Both the position numbers and the translations under genes were made by a program. The notes beneath the pieces are model-generated. The model searched no databases, had not been told where the DNA came from, and was given only the letters and a program-made list of their open reading frames with translations. A stretch of 38,038 bases of DNA from Endozoicomonas arenosclerae (lineage in GTDB: Bacteria > Pseudomonadota > Gammaproteobacteria > Pseudomonadales > Endozoicomonadaceae), in assembly GCF_001562015.1 (NCBI RefSeq), contig NZ_LASA01000059.1:37048-75085 (forward strand). Direction: 5' to 3'. This document shows positions 8,220 to 17,067 of the stretch, piece after piece (position 1 is the first letter of the stretch; every line of letters begins with the position of its first letter).

Positions 8220-9086
8220 CTACTGGCTGAAGAGTCTGTCGCCTTTCTCAAAGCGCCAGGTACGAATGATTTCCACCATATCGTAATCTCTCAGATCATC
8301 TGTAAAGGGGGCATAGGGAGCTGCGAGTCTCACAATTCGGATGGCGGCATCATCCAGAACGTTATAACCAGAGGACTTCAAAATCTCTACATTAGAAAGG
8401 GTGCCGTCACGATTGATGGCCACCATCAGACGCAGCTCTCCATAAAGCTTTTGCTGGCGAGCCTGGGCAGGGTAGTTCAGGTTACCGATACGCTCGACTT
8501 TTTGTCGCCAGGCATTTTTATAAGCCGCACCGGGCTCAAGCATAGTGGACGCAGCGGTCAGTCTTTTGACGCGAGGACGCTTGGCATATTCCTGACGCTG
8601 ATCGCTGAGCTGAGCCTCAAGGCTGGCTATCTCCTGGCGCAGGTCAATGTGTTGGCGAGGTTCTGCTTTATTGGGTTGATCAGGAGTGGGCTGGTCAATC
8701 ACTTCACTGTCCTGAACTTTCTTGTCACTTTCTGCCCGGGTGACTACCTGAGGTGTCTTCTTCGCCTGGGTTTTAGGTGCAGCGGCTTCCTGGGGCTGAA
8801 GTTCAACCTCATTAATCTTGTTGTCCTGAATGTCGGCCTTACGATCAGTGGTAGGGGTGGCTTTCTTTTCCAGAGTACCACTGCCCTGCTGGTTGAGCTG
8901 GGCAAGAAAGTCAGCATCTTCAGGCTTTTTCTGACTTTTGTAGGTAGCCAGAGTCACTTCAAGTGTTTTGGGTGGTGGGGCCTTGTCTTCAAGTCCAAAA
9001 GACAGACCGAGCACAATCACGGCATGAACTGCAGCGGCCATGAACAGGGTAAAGCCTAAACGGTCGGCGGATGAAACGGTCGTCAT
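8220..9086 (-). CDS. tonB: TonB family energy-transducing protein (TonB3-like)
   Basis: This 288-residue protein has the TonB layout: a short cytoplasmic N-terminus, one membrane helix at about residues 9-31, a long Pro/Lys/Glu/Gln-rich periplasmic linker with a helical stretch near 148-170, and a C-terminal TonB domain (YPAQAR at 205-210, GELRLMVAINRDG at 216-228, final strand EIIRTWRFEKGD). In Pseudomonas the gene in this position, between gshB and algH, is tonB3, which is needed for twitching motility. No exbB/exbD partner lies nearby. Whether it energises transport or serves pili here is inferred from context only. Confidence 0.88.
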   Translation of the reverse strand: MTTVSSADRLGFTLFMAAAVHAVIVLGLSFGLEDKAPPPKTLEVTLATYKSQKKPEDADFLAQLNQQGSGTLEKKATPTTDRKADIQDNKINEVELQPQEAAAPKTQAKKTPQVVTRAESDKKVQDSEVIDQPTPDQPNKAEPRQHIDLRQEIASLEAQLSDQRQEYAKRPRVKRLTAASTMLEPGAAYKNAWRQKVERIGNLNYPAQARQQKLYGELRLMVAINRDGTLSNVEILKSSGYNVLDDAAIRIVRLAAPYAPFTDDLRDYDMVEIIRTWRFEKGDRLFSQ

Positions 9087-9327
9087 TGACGGAGCGGGCC
9101 TCTTGAATACTGCATCCTGGATCTTATTGTTGATCTCCCTGGAGGCTGGAAGGTCGATCTCGATACCATACCAGCTATCTGAGCATTGTCATCAATGAAC
9201 ATAGGGCACGCAAGTACTGCTTGCATGATTTGGGAACTTATTTCCAGTGTTAAACAGTCATGAGTTCAAAAATCATTCTGTTCTTCAGGAGGAAGTGATT
9301 TTCAACGTAACGGGACCATTTATTTTT

Positions 9328-9369
9328 ACAACAACCCCTCCCGTATTAACCGCTGGAAGGAGTTGTTGT
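9328..9369 (-). terminator. Hairpin downstream of gshB
   Basis: Arms 9328-9342 and 9355-9369 pair over about 15 positions with two wobble or mismatch sites (ACAACAAC against GTTGTTGT) around a 12-base loop. It begins 10 bases past the gshB stop on the minus strand. The following bases are A-rich, not T-rich, on that strand, so it is a weak candidate for intrinsic termination. The rest of the 292-base gap 9087-9378 shows nothing else I can support, but must hold the tonB promoter if termination occurs. Confidence 0.4.
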
Positions 9370-9378
9370 GATTGATCA

Positions 9379-10329
9379 TCAGATTGACAGTTTTTCTTCA
9401 ATCTTGTCCATCAACATCTCCCCAATGCTGATACCGAACTGGTCATCCAGCTGTCGTATACAGGTGGGAGAGGTGACATTGATCTCGGTAAGGTATTCAC
9501 CAATCACGTCGAGCCCTACAAACAGCAAACCTTTTTCTTTCAGGACAGGTGCTACCTGTTCGGCAATCCAGTAATCCTTTTCAGTCAGTTCCTGACCTAC
9601 ACCGCTTCCACCTGCGGCCAGGTTACCACGTAGCTCACCTTCAGCAGGGATTCGTGCCAGAGCGTAAGGCACAGGTTCACCATCAATCAGCAGAATGCGT
9701 TTGTCACCGGCTTTGATCTCGGGAATGTACTTCTGGATCATGGCTTGTTGCTGACCGTGCTGGGTCAGGGTTTCAACAATAACACTAAAGTTCTGGTCGC
9801 CCGGGTGGGTTCTGAAGATAGAAGAGCCGCCCATGCCATCAAGGGGCTTGAGTACAACATCGCCGTGCTTTTCAGCAAACGCTTTCAAATGTCTGGCGCT
9901 GCGAGCCACCATAACGGGAGGAGTACACTGCGGGAACAGCGTTGCAAACATTTTCTCGTTACAGTCACGAATACTCTTAGGCTTGTTCACCACCAGTGTT
10001 CCGGCTGCTTCTGCCTGCTCAAGAAGATAAGTGCTGTAAATGAATTCCATGTCAAAGGGCGGGTCTTTGCGCATCAGAATGACGTTCAGAGAGCTAAGAG
10101 GTTGCTCTTCCCGCTCGCCGAGGGAGTAAAAATCTTCCGGATTGTAGCGAGCCTGCAAAGGACGCATGCTGCCATAGGCGACACCTTCAGACTGATACAG
10201 GTCTTCCTGCAGCATGTAGAACAGCTCCCAGCCTTTTTTCTGGGCGGCTACCAGCATCGCCAGTGTACTGTCCTTTTTGTATTCAATGGACTCAATAGGG
10301 TCCATCACGACGCCAAGTTTAATAGTCAT
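9379..10329 (-). CDS. gshB: Glutathione synthetase
   Basis: A cytoplasmic ATP-grasp ligase that joins gamma-glutamylcysteine and glycine. The 316-residue length is standard. The N-terminal GVVMDPIESI (residues 6-15), the RMRPLQARYNPEDFY-like region near 55-70, the VVLKPLDGMGGSSIF segment around 157-172 and the C-terminal GLDVIGEYLTEINVTSPTC signature all match GshB. The Asn in EINVTSPT would coordinate metal. It is followed on the same strand by the TonB-family gene, as in Pseudomonas; the pilGHIJ genes found on its other side there are not present here. Confidence 0.97.
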   Translation of the reverse strand: MTIKLGVVMDPIESIEYKKDSTLAMLVAAQKKGWELFYMLQEDLYQSEGVAYGSMRPLQARYNPEDFYSLGEREEQPLSSLNVILMRKDPPFDMEFIYSTYLLEQAEAAGTLVVNKPKSIRDCNEKMFATLFPQCTPPVMVARSARHLKAFAEKHGDVVLKPLDGMGGSSIFRTHPGDQNFSVIVETLTQHGQQQAMIQKYIPEIKAGDKRILLIDGEPVPYALARIPAEGELRGNLAAGGSGVGQELTEKDYWIAEQVAPVLKEKGLLFVGLDVIGEYLTEINVTSPTCIRQLDDQFGISIGEMLMDKIEEKLSI

Positions 10330-10365
10330 TGCAAGTCCGGGTCGATCAAATGTCGCAGTGTATCC

Positions 10366-10932
10366 TTAATTGAGCCCTTCATCGACCCAGTATTTGGTTC
10401 CCTGCAACGTAGCCTGAGCCACAAGACCGCTTTCTGTCAGCTGATAGACAGTGATACCCAGATTGGCATTTGCCACACCGCCAATTAATTCACCACCCTT
10501 GTCGCCTGATTTGGCGGCAGCGTCTGCCTGACCGGTGAAGTCCCAGCCTTCCTTAATGAATTTTTTCAGCGAGTTATGGTTTTCAAAAATAATAACGGCT
10601 CTGAAATCCTTGATTCCCAAGCCGGGTCCAATACCTGCACTGGCCATTCTCATGTAGGTGTCGGAGTCATCTTCGTTGTCTCTAACCACGCCATAGCCAC
10701 TGCCAGCGCTGAGGAAAATAATGTTGCTGTTGATGTTGCTGAAGACTGCGTAACCGGCAGCATTTGCCAGTTGGGCTTCGGTGCTGGGTTTTGCCCTGAA
10801 CAGCATGGCCAGCGTCTCTGTGCGCATGGAATTGATGTAAGCTTGCTTGTCGCTTTTGGATTTACCCTGAATGCTTGAGCAGCCAGAGAGAATAAGAACA
10901 AGTATCAGGGGAAGAATACGGAGAGACTGCAT
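10366..10932 (-). CDS. SYLF/YSC84-domain lipoprotein
   Basis: The ATG at 10932 is preferred because AAGGAG lies 6 bases before it; a longer frame opens at 10974. The 188-residue product has a lipoprotein signal with lipobox LSGC (Cys18). The mature part carries the SYLF/YSC84 fold: ANAAGYAVFSNI, SAGSGYGVVRDN, a GIGPGLGIKDFRAVIIFEN segment and a final GTKYWVDEGLN. In eukaryotes SYLF domains bind phosphoinositides; bacterial copies are envelope lipoproteins of unclear role. It sits between gshB and psd on the same strand. The position next to a phospholipid enzyme is suggestive only. Confidence 0.87.
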   Translation of the reverse strand: MQSLRILPLILVLILSGCSSIQGKSKSDKQAYINSMRTETLAMLFRAKPSTEAQLANAAGYAVFSNINSNIIFLSAGSGYGVVRDNEDDSDTYMRMASAGIGPGLGIKDFRAVIIFENHNSLKKFIKEGWDFTGQADAAAKSGDKGGELIGGVANANLGITVYQLTESGLVAQATLQGTKYWVDEGLN

Positions 10933-10991
10933 GAATGGCTCCTTGGAAAGAAACTGCAGGCAGTGGGTTACCACCTGCAGAAGGAGCCGGT

Positions 10992-11010
10992 AGGAGCCCG
11001 ACAGGCTCCT
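10992..11010 (-). terminator. Hairpin downstream of psd
   Basis: AGGAGCC (10992-10998) and GGCTCCT (11004-11010) form a perfect 7-bp stem around CGACA, 6 bases past the psd stop codon. No T-tract follows on the minus strand, so it could be a Rho-aided terminator or an RNA-stability stem between psd and the SYLF lipoprotein gene. Confidence 0.45.
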
Positions 11011-11015
11011 CGTAC

Positions 11016-11876
11016 TTACTGTGCAGGTGAGGCCAATGCCTGACCCATCTTGATTTTAGACCCGGCTTCGTATTGCTCAAGCCAGTCAATCTGGTCTTTA
11101 CCAAACAGGACAATGGCTGTTGAGCCCATCTTGAAGCGGCCCATTTCATCGCCCCGCTTCAGGGAAACATGCTCCGCCGAATCGTCGCCGTACTCAAAGG
11201 TACGCACTTTCTTTCTTTGAGGCGTTACCAGTCCGGCCCAGACGGTTTCAATACTGGCAACGATCATGGCACCCACCATGATAACTGCCATGGGGCCACG
11301 TTCGGTGTCAAAGATAGCCACGACCCGTTCGTTACGGGCAAACAGGTTGGGAATGTTTTCAACGGTTCCCTGGTTGACCGAAAACAGACGGCCAGGGACG
11401 TGAATCATTTTGCGCAGGGTGCCACCAAAAGGTGTGTGAACACGATGATAGTCACGAGGAGAAAGATAGATGGTCGCAAACTTGCCACCCATGAATTCCT
11501 GTCCGAGATCGCTGTCCCCGCCCAGTAGCTCAATCAGGCTATAGTCGTGTCCTTTGGCCTGGAACACTCTGCCATCCCGAATATCTCCCAGCTGGCTGAC
11601 TTCGCCATCCGCAGGGCTAACAATCAGGCTCTCGTCTTCAGGCAGGGGGCGCATGCCTTCCTTCAGAGAGCGGGTAAAGAAATCATTAAAGTGAAGATAC
11701 TCTTCAGGGTTCTCACGCTCAGCTTCGCTCATATCAACGTCATATTGTTTGATGATGCGACGGATCAGAGCATTCTTGAACTTGGGGCATGTGCTTTCAA
11801 CAAAGCAGTAAACTGCTCTGGAAATAAGATGATGCGGCAAGAAGTATTGAATAAAAGCGAATAATCTTTCTTTCAC
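11016..11876 (-). CDS. psd: Phosphatidylserine decarboxylase proenzyme
   Basis: Converts phosphatidylserine to phosphatidylethanolamine at the inner membrane. The 286-residue proenzyme self-cleaves at a Gly-Ser bond to create a pyruvoyl group; here the site is MGST at residues 250-253 instead of the usual LGST, with Ser252 as the pyruvoyl precursor. The catalytic Asp90 (SPAD) and His147 (YHRVHTPFGG) needed for self-processing are present. An N-terminal amphipathic region anchors the protein. It is transcribed divergently from the small exported gene at 12021. Confidence 0.96.
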   Translation of the reverse strand: MKERLFAFIQYFLPHHLISRAVYCFVESTCPKFKNALIRRIIKQYDVDMSEAERENPEEYLHFNDFFTRSLKEGMRPLPEDESLIVSPADGEVSQLGDIRDGRVFQAKGHDYSLIELLGGDSDLGQEFMGGKFATIYLSPRDYHRVHTPFGGTLRKMIHVPGRLFSVNQGTVENIPNLFARNERVVAIFDTERGPMAVIMVGAMIVASIETVWAGLVTPQRKKVRTFEYGDDSAEHVSLKRGDEMGRFKMGSTAIVLFGKDQIDWLEQYEAGSKIKMGQALASPAQ

Positions 11877-12020
11877 AGTCAGGACTCATCCTGTTTTTGA
11901 GTGATGTTGGATTGTAATGATGCGGACAGGATCTCACAAGTAAGCACTGAATTAGACGGCAGGTACATTCGTCTATGATTAAACGGTGCAGTTCCGTTCA
12001 GGGTCGACAGGGAGAGTCTC

Positions 12021-12521
12021 ATGAAATCCGCAGCTGCCTGGATTATTTCTATATTATTTTTATCGATGGGGTCTGCCACAGCTTCCGGTGTGGACTATCG
12101 AATCATCGAACCTCAATCTGCAGTGCATGTCCTGAAAAGGGCGGAGGCCAGCCGGGAGAGAGTGTGGAACAAAAAGCGAAAGCTCTGGGTGGTTCAGAGC
12201 CTGGTGGACTGGTTTGAGCAGTTCCCGGCATACCCTGTGCCTGACCTGATCCAGTCCTATCTGGATAATGGCTATACGCTGGTGGCTGCAAGTGTTGATT
12301 TCACGACCACTTCTGGTGGTGCTTATGTCAGTGTCAAAGAAATCATTGATGAGGGTGACAGGTTGGTTGTCGTGCTGATTCGCCCAAGGTCGACGTGCCG
12401 GTTAGTCAACAAACAGTTTAAAAATGTTCCTTTTGCCATGTTGCTTCAGGCAGTAAACAAGCCTGTCAGCGTAGCCATAGAGTCGATCCCCATTACCTGT
12501 CAGGTGCAGCCGCAGTCCTGA
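12021..12521 (+). CDS. Small exported protein of unknown function
   Basis: A 166-residue protein with a signal peptide (hydrophobic AAAWIISILFLSMGSATA, likely cut near residue 22). The mature domain is basic near its N-terminus (RERVWNKKRKLW) and beta-rich towards the C-terminus, with two cysteines, Cys126 and Cys160, that could form a periplasmic disulphide. I do not recognise a family. It starts 144 bases from the divergent psd gene and ends against the convergent rhodanese gene. The export signal is directly visible; the role is unknown. Confidence 0.8.
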   Translation: MKSAAAWIISILFLSMGSATASGVDYRIIEPQSAVHVLKRAEASRERVWNKKRKLWVVQSLVDWFEQFPAYPVPDLIQSYLDNGYTLVAASVDFTTTSGGAYVSVKEIIDEGDRLVVVLIRPRSTCRLVNKQFKNVPFAMLLQAVNKPVSVAIESIPITCQVQPQS

Positions 12522-12525
12522 CAGG
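12496..12525 (+). terminator. Perfect 9-bp hairpin across the gene end
   Basis: CCTGTCAGG (12496-12504) and CCTGACAGG (12517-12525) form a perfect stem with a 12-base loop. The right arm includes the TGA stop of the small exported gene. It lies just before the convergent rhodanese stop and could end transcripts from both sides, although T-tracts are lacking. Confidence 0.45.
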
Positions 12526-12538
12526 CCTTCAAATGTTA

Positions 12539-13351
12539 TTAAACTTCGATAGGGGTGTCCGGCAGGTTGCCCCATTCAGACCATGAACCGTCGTAGGCCT
12601 TGATGGTGTAACCCAGGGATTTGCCTACCAGGTAGGTAAAGCCTGAACGGTGATGGCTCTGGCAGTGAGTGATAATCTTCTTCTCCTGAGTAATACCCAG
12701 CTGCTCAAGAATACTGGCAATATCACCGCGAATTCTCAGGTTGCGGTCGTGATCCATAGCCAGTGTCCATTCCAGATTCACTGCTCCCGGAATGTGCCCG
12801 CCTCTTTGGGCAAAGACTTTTTCACCCCGATATTCGGCAGCTGAGCGGGCATCCCAGATAACGGTGTCTGAATCTTCCAGCGAAGCGATAATGGCATCCT
12901 TGCTGATCAGCATGGCGTCATCAATCTGAGCATTGACCTGGGTAGGTTCTGGCCGGTTGATAGTGCTCTCGGTTGGATGACCTTCCTTCAACCAGACGTG
13001 TGCTCCACCGTTCAGGTAACTGTATTTTTTGTGGCCGATGACATCGAGTGTCCAGATAAAGCGACCGGCCCAGCCACCGCCTTCGTCGTCATAAACAACA
13101 ATGTGTTTGTCTTCGCTGTAGCCAATATTGGAGAGCATCTGGTTGATCTGCTCAATGGCTGGCAGTTTGCCCGCAGCGGGCTGGACTCCTGAAACCATGC
13201 TTTGTGGAGCCACGTTAACAGCACCCGGAACATGAGACTGGCTGTAAAGTCTGGGATTACACAGGTCTACTATCAGCAGGTCTTCCTGGCCCAGCAGGGG
13301 GACCAGTTGTTCAGCTTCAAGGATCAGTGGAAGGTCTTCTGTCGGATTCAT
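12539..13351 (-). CDS. rhdA: Tandem-rhodanese sulfurtransferase (RhdA type)
   Basis: A 270-residue thiosulfate/3-mercaptopyruvate sulfurtransferase made of two rhodanese domains. The N-terminal domain (about 1-125) is inactive; the C-terminal domain holds the catalytic Cys230 in the loop CQSHHRS (230-236). This loop matches the CQTHHRS type of Azotobacter RhdA, distinct from the usual CRKG or CGSGVTA loops. Other hallmarks are DARSAAEYRGE near 167-177, HIPGAVNLEW near 186-195 and a C-terminal YDGSWSEWGN. In Pseudomonas rhdA lies next to psd, and here only one small gene separates them. Confidence 0.93.
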   Translation of the reverse strand: MNPTEDLPLILEAEQLVPLLGQEDLLIVDLCNPRLYSQSHVPGAVNVAPQSMVSGVQPAAGKLPAIEQINQMLSNIGYSEDKHIVVYDDEGGGWAGRFIWTLDVIGHKKYSYLNGGAHVWLKEGHPTESTINRPEPTQVNAQIDDAMLISKDAIIASLEDSDTVIWDARSAAEYRGEKVFAQRGGHIPGAVNLEWTLAMDHDRNLRIRGDIASILEQLGITQEKKIITHCQSHHRSGFTYLVGKSLGYTIKAYDGSWSEWGNLPDTPIEV

Positions 13352-13398
13352 TTATTCTGTTCGTTCATGGCTCATTGGATGGGTTGAAGGATATGCCA

Positions 13399-14883
13399 TC
13401 ACAAAGGGGATGGATAGGGGAGGGCCGGGGTATCCTGCCATGGAAACTTGTTCAGGTCCGGTTGGGTGTAGGGGATTTCGGTAAAGTTCATATTCAGAGC
13501 GCCCGGAGGACTCATCAAAAGAATGGACTCGGCGACCGGAGCAAAGCCTGCATGGAAATGGAATATGGATTTCACCACCACAATGTTCAACGCTGCCAGT
13601 GAAAGACCAAACTTTGTGAAGACTTCAGGATGAAAAACCTGTGTTCTGGTACTGTTCACAATGATGTAAACGCCCTGACATTTCAGACAGACACTGTCGC
13701 CACAGGGAACAGGGATAGCCTCATCGCCGGATTGAGGAAAGCGTTGAATCATGCCGGGAATGCACTCAATGACTTCTACATCCAGATCCAGTGGCTGGCC
13801 TGAGTCATGGCAGGTTTTGCCGCCCAGCCTTACTTTCAGATGACTACCAATACCCGCTTTCATAGCAATTGCTGCAACCTGGGGATCGAAGATCATCCCT
13901 ACCGCCGCATTGGAAACCTGTTTGTTGAGCATGTACTCCAGAACATAGGTTGAGTCGCTGGGAGCCCCGCCACCGGCATTATCTGACATATCGGCAATGA
14001 CAATGGGCTTGCCTGTTGCAGGCTGTTGTTGTGCCTCGGCAAAGGCAGATTCCATGCTTAAAGGTTTGATCAACAGTTCATGACGTTGTTCGAAAACTAT
14101 TTCTGCCAGCTGTTTTGCTGTTTCAGAAGCCAGAGCCGGATCATTGTCTGCTATCACCAGAATGCGAGTTCCGCAGTCGGCAACATCGCCATAAGGAAAA
14201 CCATGGGCCATTTCTGCTGTGATGATTCCGGGTTGTTCACTGACTGTTTTGAAATGTTCAACCAGACTTCGCATGGGTTCGTTAGCTGTTGGGTAGAGAT
14301 TGATGATGCGGCAGTCATAAAGCGCCATGACCGGTTTGGTTTTGGCCAATACTGCATCAGCGCATAACATCAGCAGATCTCCTGCCCGTTCCAGAATGTC
14401 GGTATGAGGGTACTCTCGATAGATGGTGATCACAGAGGATTGATCAACAAGGTTTCGGCTCAGGTGGCAATGAAGATCGAGCTCAACTCCGATGACAATG
14501 TCGGGGCCGACAATTTCTCTTACCCGGGTGACAATGTCCCCTTCACAGTCATCGTAACCTTCGGCAACCATGGCGCCATGGAGTGGCAGTAAAACCATAT
14601 CCACTGGCAGAGCCTGCTTCAGGCTCTGCAGCAGTTCTTCTCGCAATTGTTCGTAAGCTTGTCGAGTTGTGGTGCCGTCGGGCTCAGCAACTGCGATAAA
14701 GGAAGGGATGAGGTGCCATTGATGTTGTTCTGCAATCTTTTGCAGATAACTCTCAATCAGACACTCATTGGGCAAATCATCCTGCTTAGAAGCGGACCGG
14801 GACGAAATAAAGTCATCGTAACCGGTCGGCACAGGAGAAAAGGTATTGGTTTCTGTAATGATGCCACCGGTAAAAATTCTCAT
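13399..14883 (-). CDS. M81 family metallopeptidase (MlrC-like)
   Basis: A 494-residue protein of the MlrC/M81 family, named for microcystin breakdown, though most members have other, unknown substrates. The N-terminal DUF1485 part begins GGIITETNTFSPVPTG; metal-binding candidates are in GVELDLHCHLS and the REYPHTDILERA segment, and the central DMSDNAGGGAPSDSTYVL is typical of the family. The C-terminal MlrC domain follows from about residue 300. No signal peptide is visible, so it is probably cytoplasmic. It lies between rhdA and rsgA on the same strand and is not part of the conserved psd-rsgA neighbourhood. Confidence 0.88.
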   Translation of the reverse strand: MRIFTGGIITETNTFSPVPTGYDDFISSRSASKQDDLPNECLIESYLQKIAEQHQWHLIPSFIAVAEPDGTTTRQAYEQLREELLQSLKQALPVDMVLLPLHGAMVAEGYDDCEGDIVTRVREIVGPDIVIGVELDLHCHLSRNLVDQSSVITIYREYPHTDILERAGDLLMLCADAVLAKTKPVMALYDCRIINLYPTANEPMRSLVEHFKTVSEQPGIITAEMAHGFPYGDVADCGTRILVIADNDPALASETAKQLAEIVFEQRHELLIKPLSMESAFAEAQQQPATGKPIVIADMSDNAGGGAPSDSTYVLEYMLNKQVSNAAVGMIFDPQVAAIAMKAGIGSHLKVRLGGKTCHDSGQPLDLDVEVIECIPGMIQRFPQSGDEAIPVPCGDSVCLKCQGVYIIVNSTRTQVFHPEVFTKFGLSLAALNIVVVKSIFHFHAGFAPVAESILLMSPPGALNMNFTEIPYTQPDLNKFPWQDTPALPYPSPL

Positions 14884-14928
14884 CGTTCGCTTCCTGAAGA
14901 TCCATTGGCGAAGATGAGAATAGACCAG

Positions 14929-15948
14929 TCAAGCCTCCAGTGAGTCCAGAATCTGTTTGTAACTAAACATTCGTTCTTCGAGAATTTCTCCGTCTTCCAG
15001 AGCCTGCTTCAGAGCACAACCGGGTTCTTTCTCATGCTTACAGTCACGGAAGCGGCAGTGGCCCAGGTAAGGTCTGAACTCTCTGAACCCTTCAAGTACC
15101 GATTGGGCATCTATATGCCAGAGACCGAATTCCCGAATTCCGGGGGAGTCGATCAACATACCTCCGGCCGGGAAGTGGAACAGTTTGGCAGCGGTTGTGG
15201 TGTGCATACCCTTGCCGGTAGCTTCTGAAAGATCCCCAACACGAGTGTCTACACCGGGTAACAGCACATTAACCAGGGAGGATTTACCAACACCGCTTTG
15301 TCCAACAAACACACTGACATGCTCATCAAGCAATGTTTGCAGGGGCGCGAGCCCGTCTTCAGAGCGGGTGGAAGCCCTCAGTACCTGATAACCAATGTCC
15401 TCATAAATGGACAGCATATCATCCAGCAATTCCATGCCTTCTTCATCGAGCAGGTCGATCTTGTTCAGCAGCAGAACAGGCTCAATACCCACTGTTTCAG
15501 CGGCAACCAGATAGCGGTCAATCAGGTTGGCATGGGGAATCGGAACCGGGGCAATTACCAGTACGATATAGTCAATATTGGCTGCAACAGGCTTGATTCG
15601 GCCATGATTGTCCGGACGGGTCAGCAGACTGGTGCGCTCTTCAAGAGCAACCACCACGCCGGTTTCGTCCTTCAAAGAAGGCTTCCATATGACTCTGTCA
15701 CCCGTTACCAGGGGAGGGAGGTTGGTCCGGAGGTGGCAACGACGGGCTTCACCCGGCTGGCCCAGAGGCTCAACATCCAGAGTGGCCCCGTAGTGGGCAA
15801 TGATCAGGCCCTGTTGCTCAGCACCCAGATTGTCATCCTTTATTTCCTGCTCAATGAGCTGTTCCCGCTTCTGGGCCCGGGCAATACGTTCCTGCTGAAC
15901 TTTTTCTATGCGCCACTTCTGTTTGCGCGTTAGTTTGCGCTTACTCAT
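14929..15948 (-). CDS. rsgA: Ribosome small-subunit-dependent GTPase RsgA
   Basis: A late 30S ribosome-assembly GTPase. The 339-residue protein has a basic N-terminal extension (residues 1-40), an OB fold (about 45-115), then a circularly permuted GTPase domain: NKID (G4) at 162-165 precedes the P-loop GQSGVGKS (G1) at 216-223 and DSPG (G3) at 267-270. The C-terminal zinc site is C298-x4-C303-x-H305-x5-C311, exactly the family pattern. It is divergent from orn, as in E. coli. Confidence 0.97.
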   Translation of the reverse strand: MSKRKLTRKQKWRIEKVQQERIARAQKREQLIEQEIKDDNLGAEQQGLIIAHYGATLDVEPLGQPGEARRCHLRTNLPPLVTGDRVIWKPSLKDETGVVVALEERTSLLTRPDNHGRIKPVAANIDYIVLVIAPVPIPHANLIDRYLVAAETVGIEPVLLLNKIDLLDEEGMELLDDMLSIYEDIGYQVLRASTRSEDGLAPLQTLLDEHVSVFVGQSGVGKSSLVNVLLPGVDTRVGDLSEATGKGMHTTTAAKLFHFPAGGMLIDSPGIREFGLWHIDAQSVLEGFREFRPYLGHCRFRDCKHEKEPGCALKQALEDGEILEERMFSYKQILDSLEA

Positions 15949-16355
15949 TGTCTACTCAAGGTTTTACCTGGTGTTCTGGAAGAGGGGGAAGCTTTTTTAT
16001 GGCAAACGGCCATTGAAAGCCTGGTACACACTCGTCTATCAGATTGTAATCGCAACTGGCTGAAATAATTAAAAAATTTCATGATTTATGCCCTGAATGG
16101 CAGAAAGTGCCAATCAGTACTGGGCTGCGAAGGAATCTGTTGGAAGCGAGTGTGGATTTCACGGAGAGATTATGATCGGTTAAACTTAATAAGTCAGCCA
16201 TGGCTTTCTTCATTTGCAAATATTTTTTCTATGAAAATGTCAAAGGATTGGGTTCAGGGTTATTTCTAGGGCAAATCACCGTAGAAATTCAGAGCTCCGG
16301 GACATATTCACTGCAGCCGGGCTGGCGCATCTCTCTATTGGAAATCGGGTGCTTG
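15949..16355. other. Divergent intergenic region rsgA/orn
   Basis: About 407 bases without a supported gene. It must contain the rsgA and orn promoters. An AT-rich stretch (around 16065-16090 and 16190-16235) is present. Short frames here lack coding features or ribosome-binding sites. I see no repeat or strong hairpin. Confidence 0.5.
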
Positions 16356-16898
16356 ATGGCTAAAGCGGATAATCTTGTCTGGATCGACCTGGAAATGACC
16401 GGCCTTGATCCTGAACATGACCAAATTCTGGAAATTGCGACCATTGTAACCGATGGTCAGCTGAACTTTATTGCTGAAGGTCCTGTGATTGCAGTGCATC
16501 AGAGTGACACAGTACTAGAGAATATGAATGAGTGGTGTATCAAAACTCATGGCGAAACCGGGCTGACCCAGAGAGTGCGTGAAAGCAAAATCGGTCAGGC
16601 TGAAGCCGAGCAGATGACGCTGGAGTTTCTGAAACAGTATTCTGACGTTGGTGCGTCTCCCATGTGTGGCAACAGTATTGGTCAGGATCGCCGTTTTCTG
16701 AACCGTTACATGCCAGAGCTACACAATTTTTTCCATTACCGTAATGTTGATGTCAGTACGTTAAAAGAACTGGCAAGAAGATGGAAACCGGAACTTCTTG
16801 ATCAATTTACCAAGAAGGGAACTCATCTGGCGCTGGAAGATATTCGTGAATCCATTGAAGAGCTGAAATTCTATCGCCAGCACTTTATTCAATCCTGA
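16356..16898 (+). CDS. orn: Oligoribonuclease
   Basis: A 3'-5' exoribonuclease that degrades di- and oligoribonucleotides, including pGpG from cyclic-di-GMP turnover. The frame is open upstream to 16200, but the ATG at 16356 gives [16 protein letters not shown] and the usual 180-residue length. The DEDDh catalytic residues are Asp11 and Glu13 (IDLEMTG), Asp111 (GQDRRFL), His157 and Asp162 ([15 protein letters not shown]). It is divergent from rsgA, which is the E. coli arrangement. In E. coli queG follows directly; here about 7 kb of other genes intervenes. Confidence 0.97.
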   Translation: MAKADNLVWIDLEMTGLDPEHDQILEIATIVTDGQLNFIAEGPVIAVHQSDTVLENMNEWCIKTHGETGLTQRVRESKIGQAEAEQMTLEFLKQYSDVGASPMCGNSIGQDRRFLNRYMPELHNFFHYRNVDVSTLKELARRWKPELLDQFTKKGTHLALEDIRESIEELKFYRQHFIQS

Positions 16899-16922
16899 GC
16901 CGTTAATGCCTCAAATCATGAG

Positions 16923-16954
16923 AACAGCTGCTTTACAGGAGTGGCTGTTTTTCT
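16923..16954 (+). terminator. orn: Rho-independent terminator of orn
   Basis: AACAGCTGC (16923-16931) pairs with GTGGCTGTT (16941-16949) over 9 bp with two G-T wobbles, loop TTTACAGGA, followed by TTTCTAATT. It lies 25 bases after the orn stop. Confidence 0.7.
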
Positions 16955-17067
16955 AATTAATGATCACCTCACGCAAATAGACTTTATTCAAATCTCCCTA
17001 TAAGGTTTCTTTCAGTATTAAGCTGTTATCCACAGCAAGAACAATAAAAACTCCTGAAGGTCATACC

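Noticed and set aside
8211-9059. 282-codon frame on the plus strand opposite the TonB-family gene
   Set aside because: It mirrors the TonB-family gene almost exactly; the TonB domain and membrane helix on the other strand are decisive.
9745-10488. 247-codon plus-strand frame opposite gshB
   Set aside because: An antisense shadow of gshB and the SYLF lipoprotein gene, with no coding signature.
16081-16269. Short frame of about 60 codons between rsgA and orn
   Set aside because: No ribosome-binding site, no recognisable protein character, and it lies in a promoter region.
16200-16355. Upstream extension of orn
   Set aside because: It would add 52 residues absent from the family; the start at 16356 gives the normal 180 residues.
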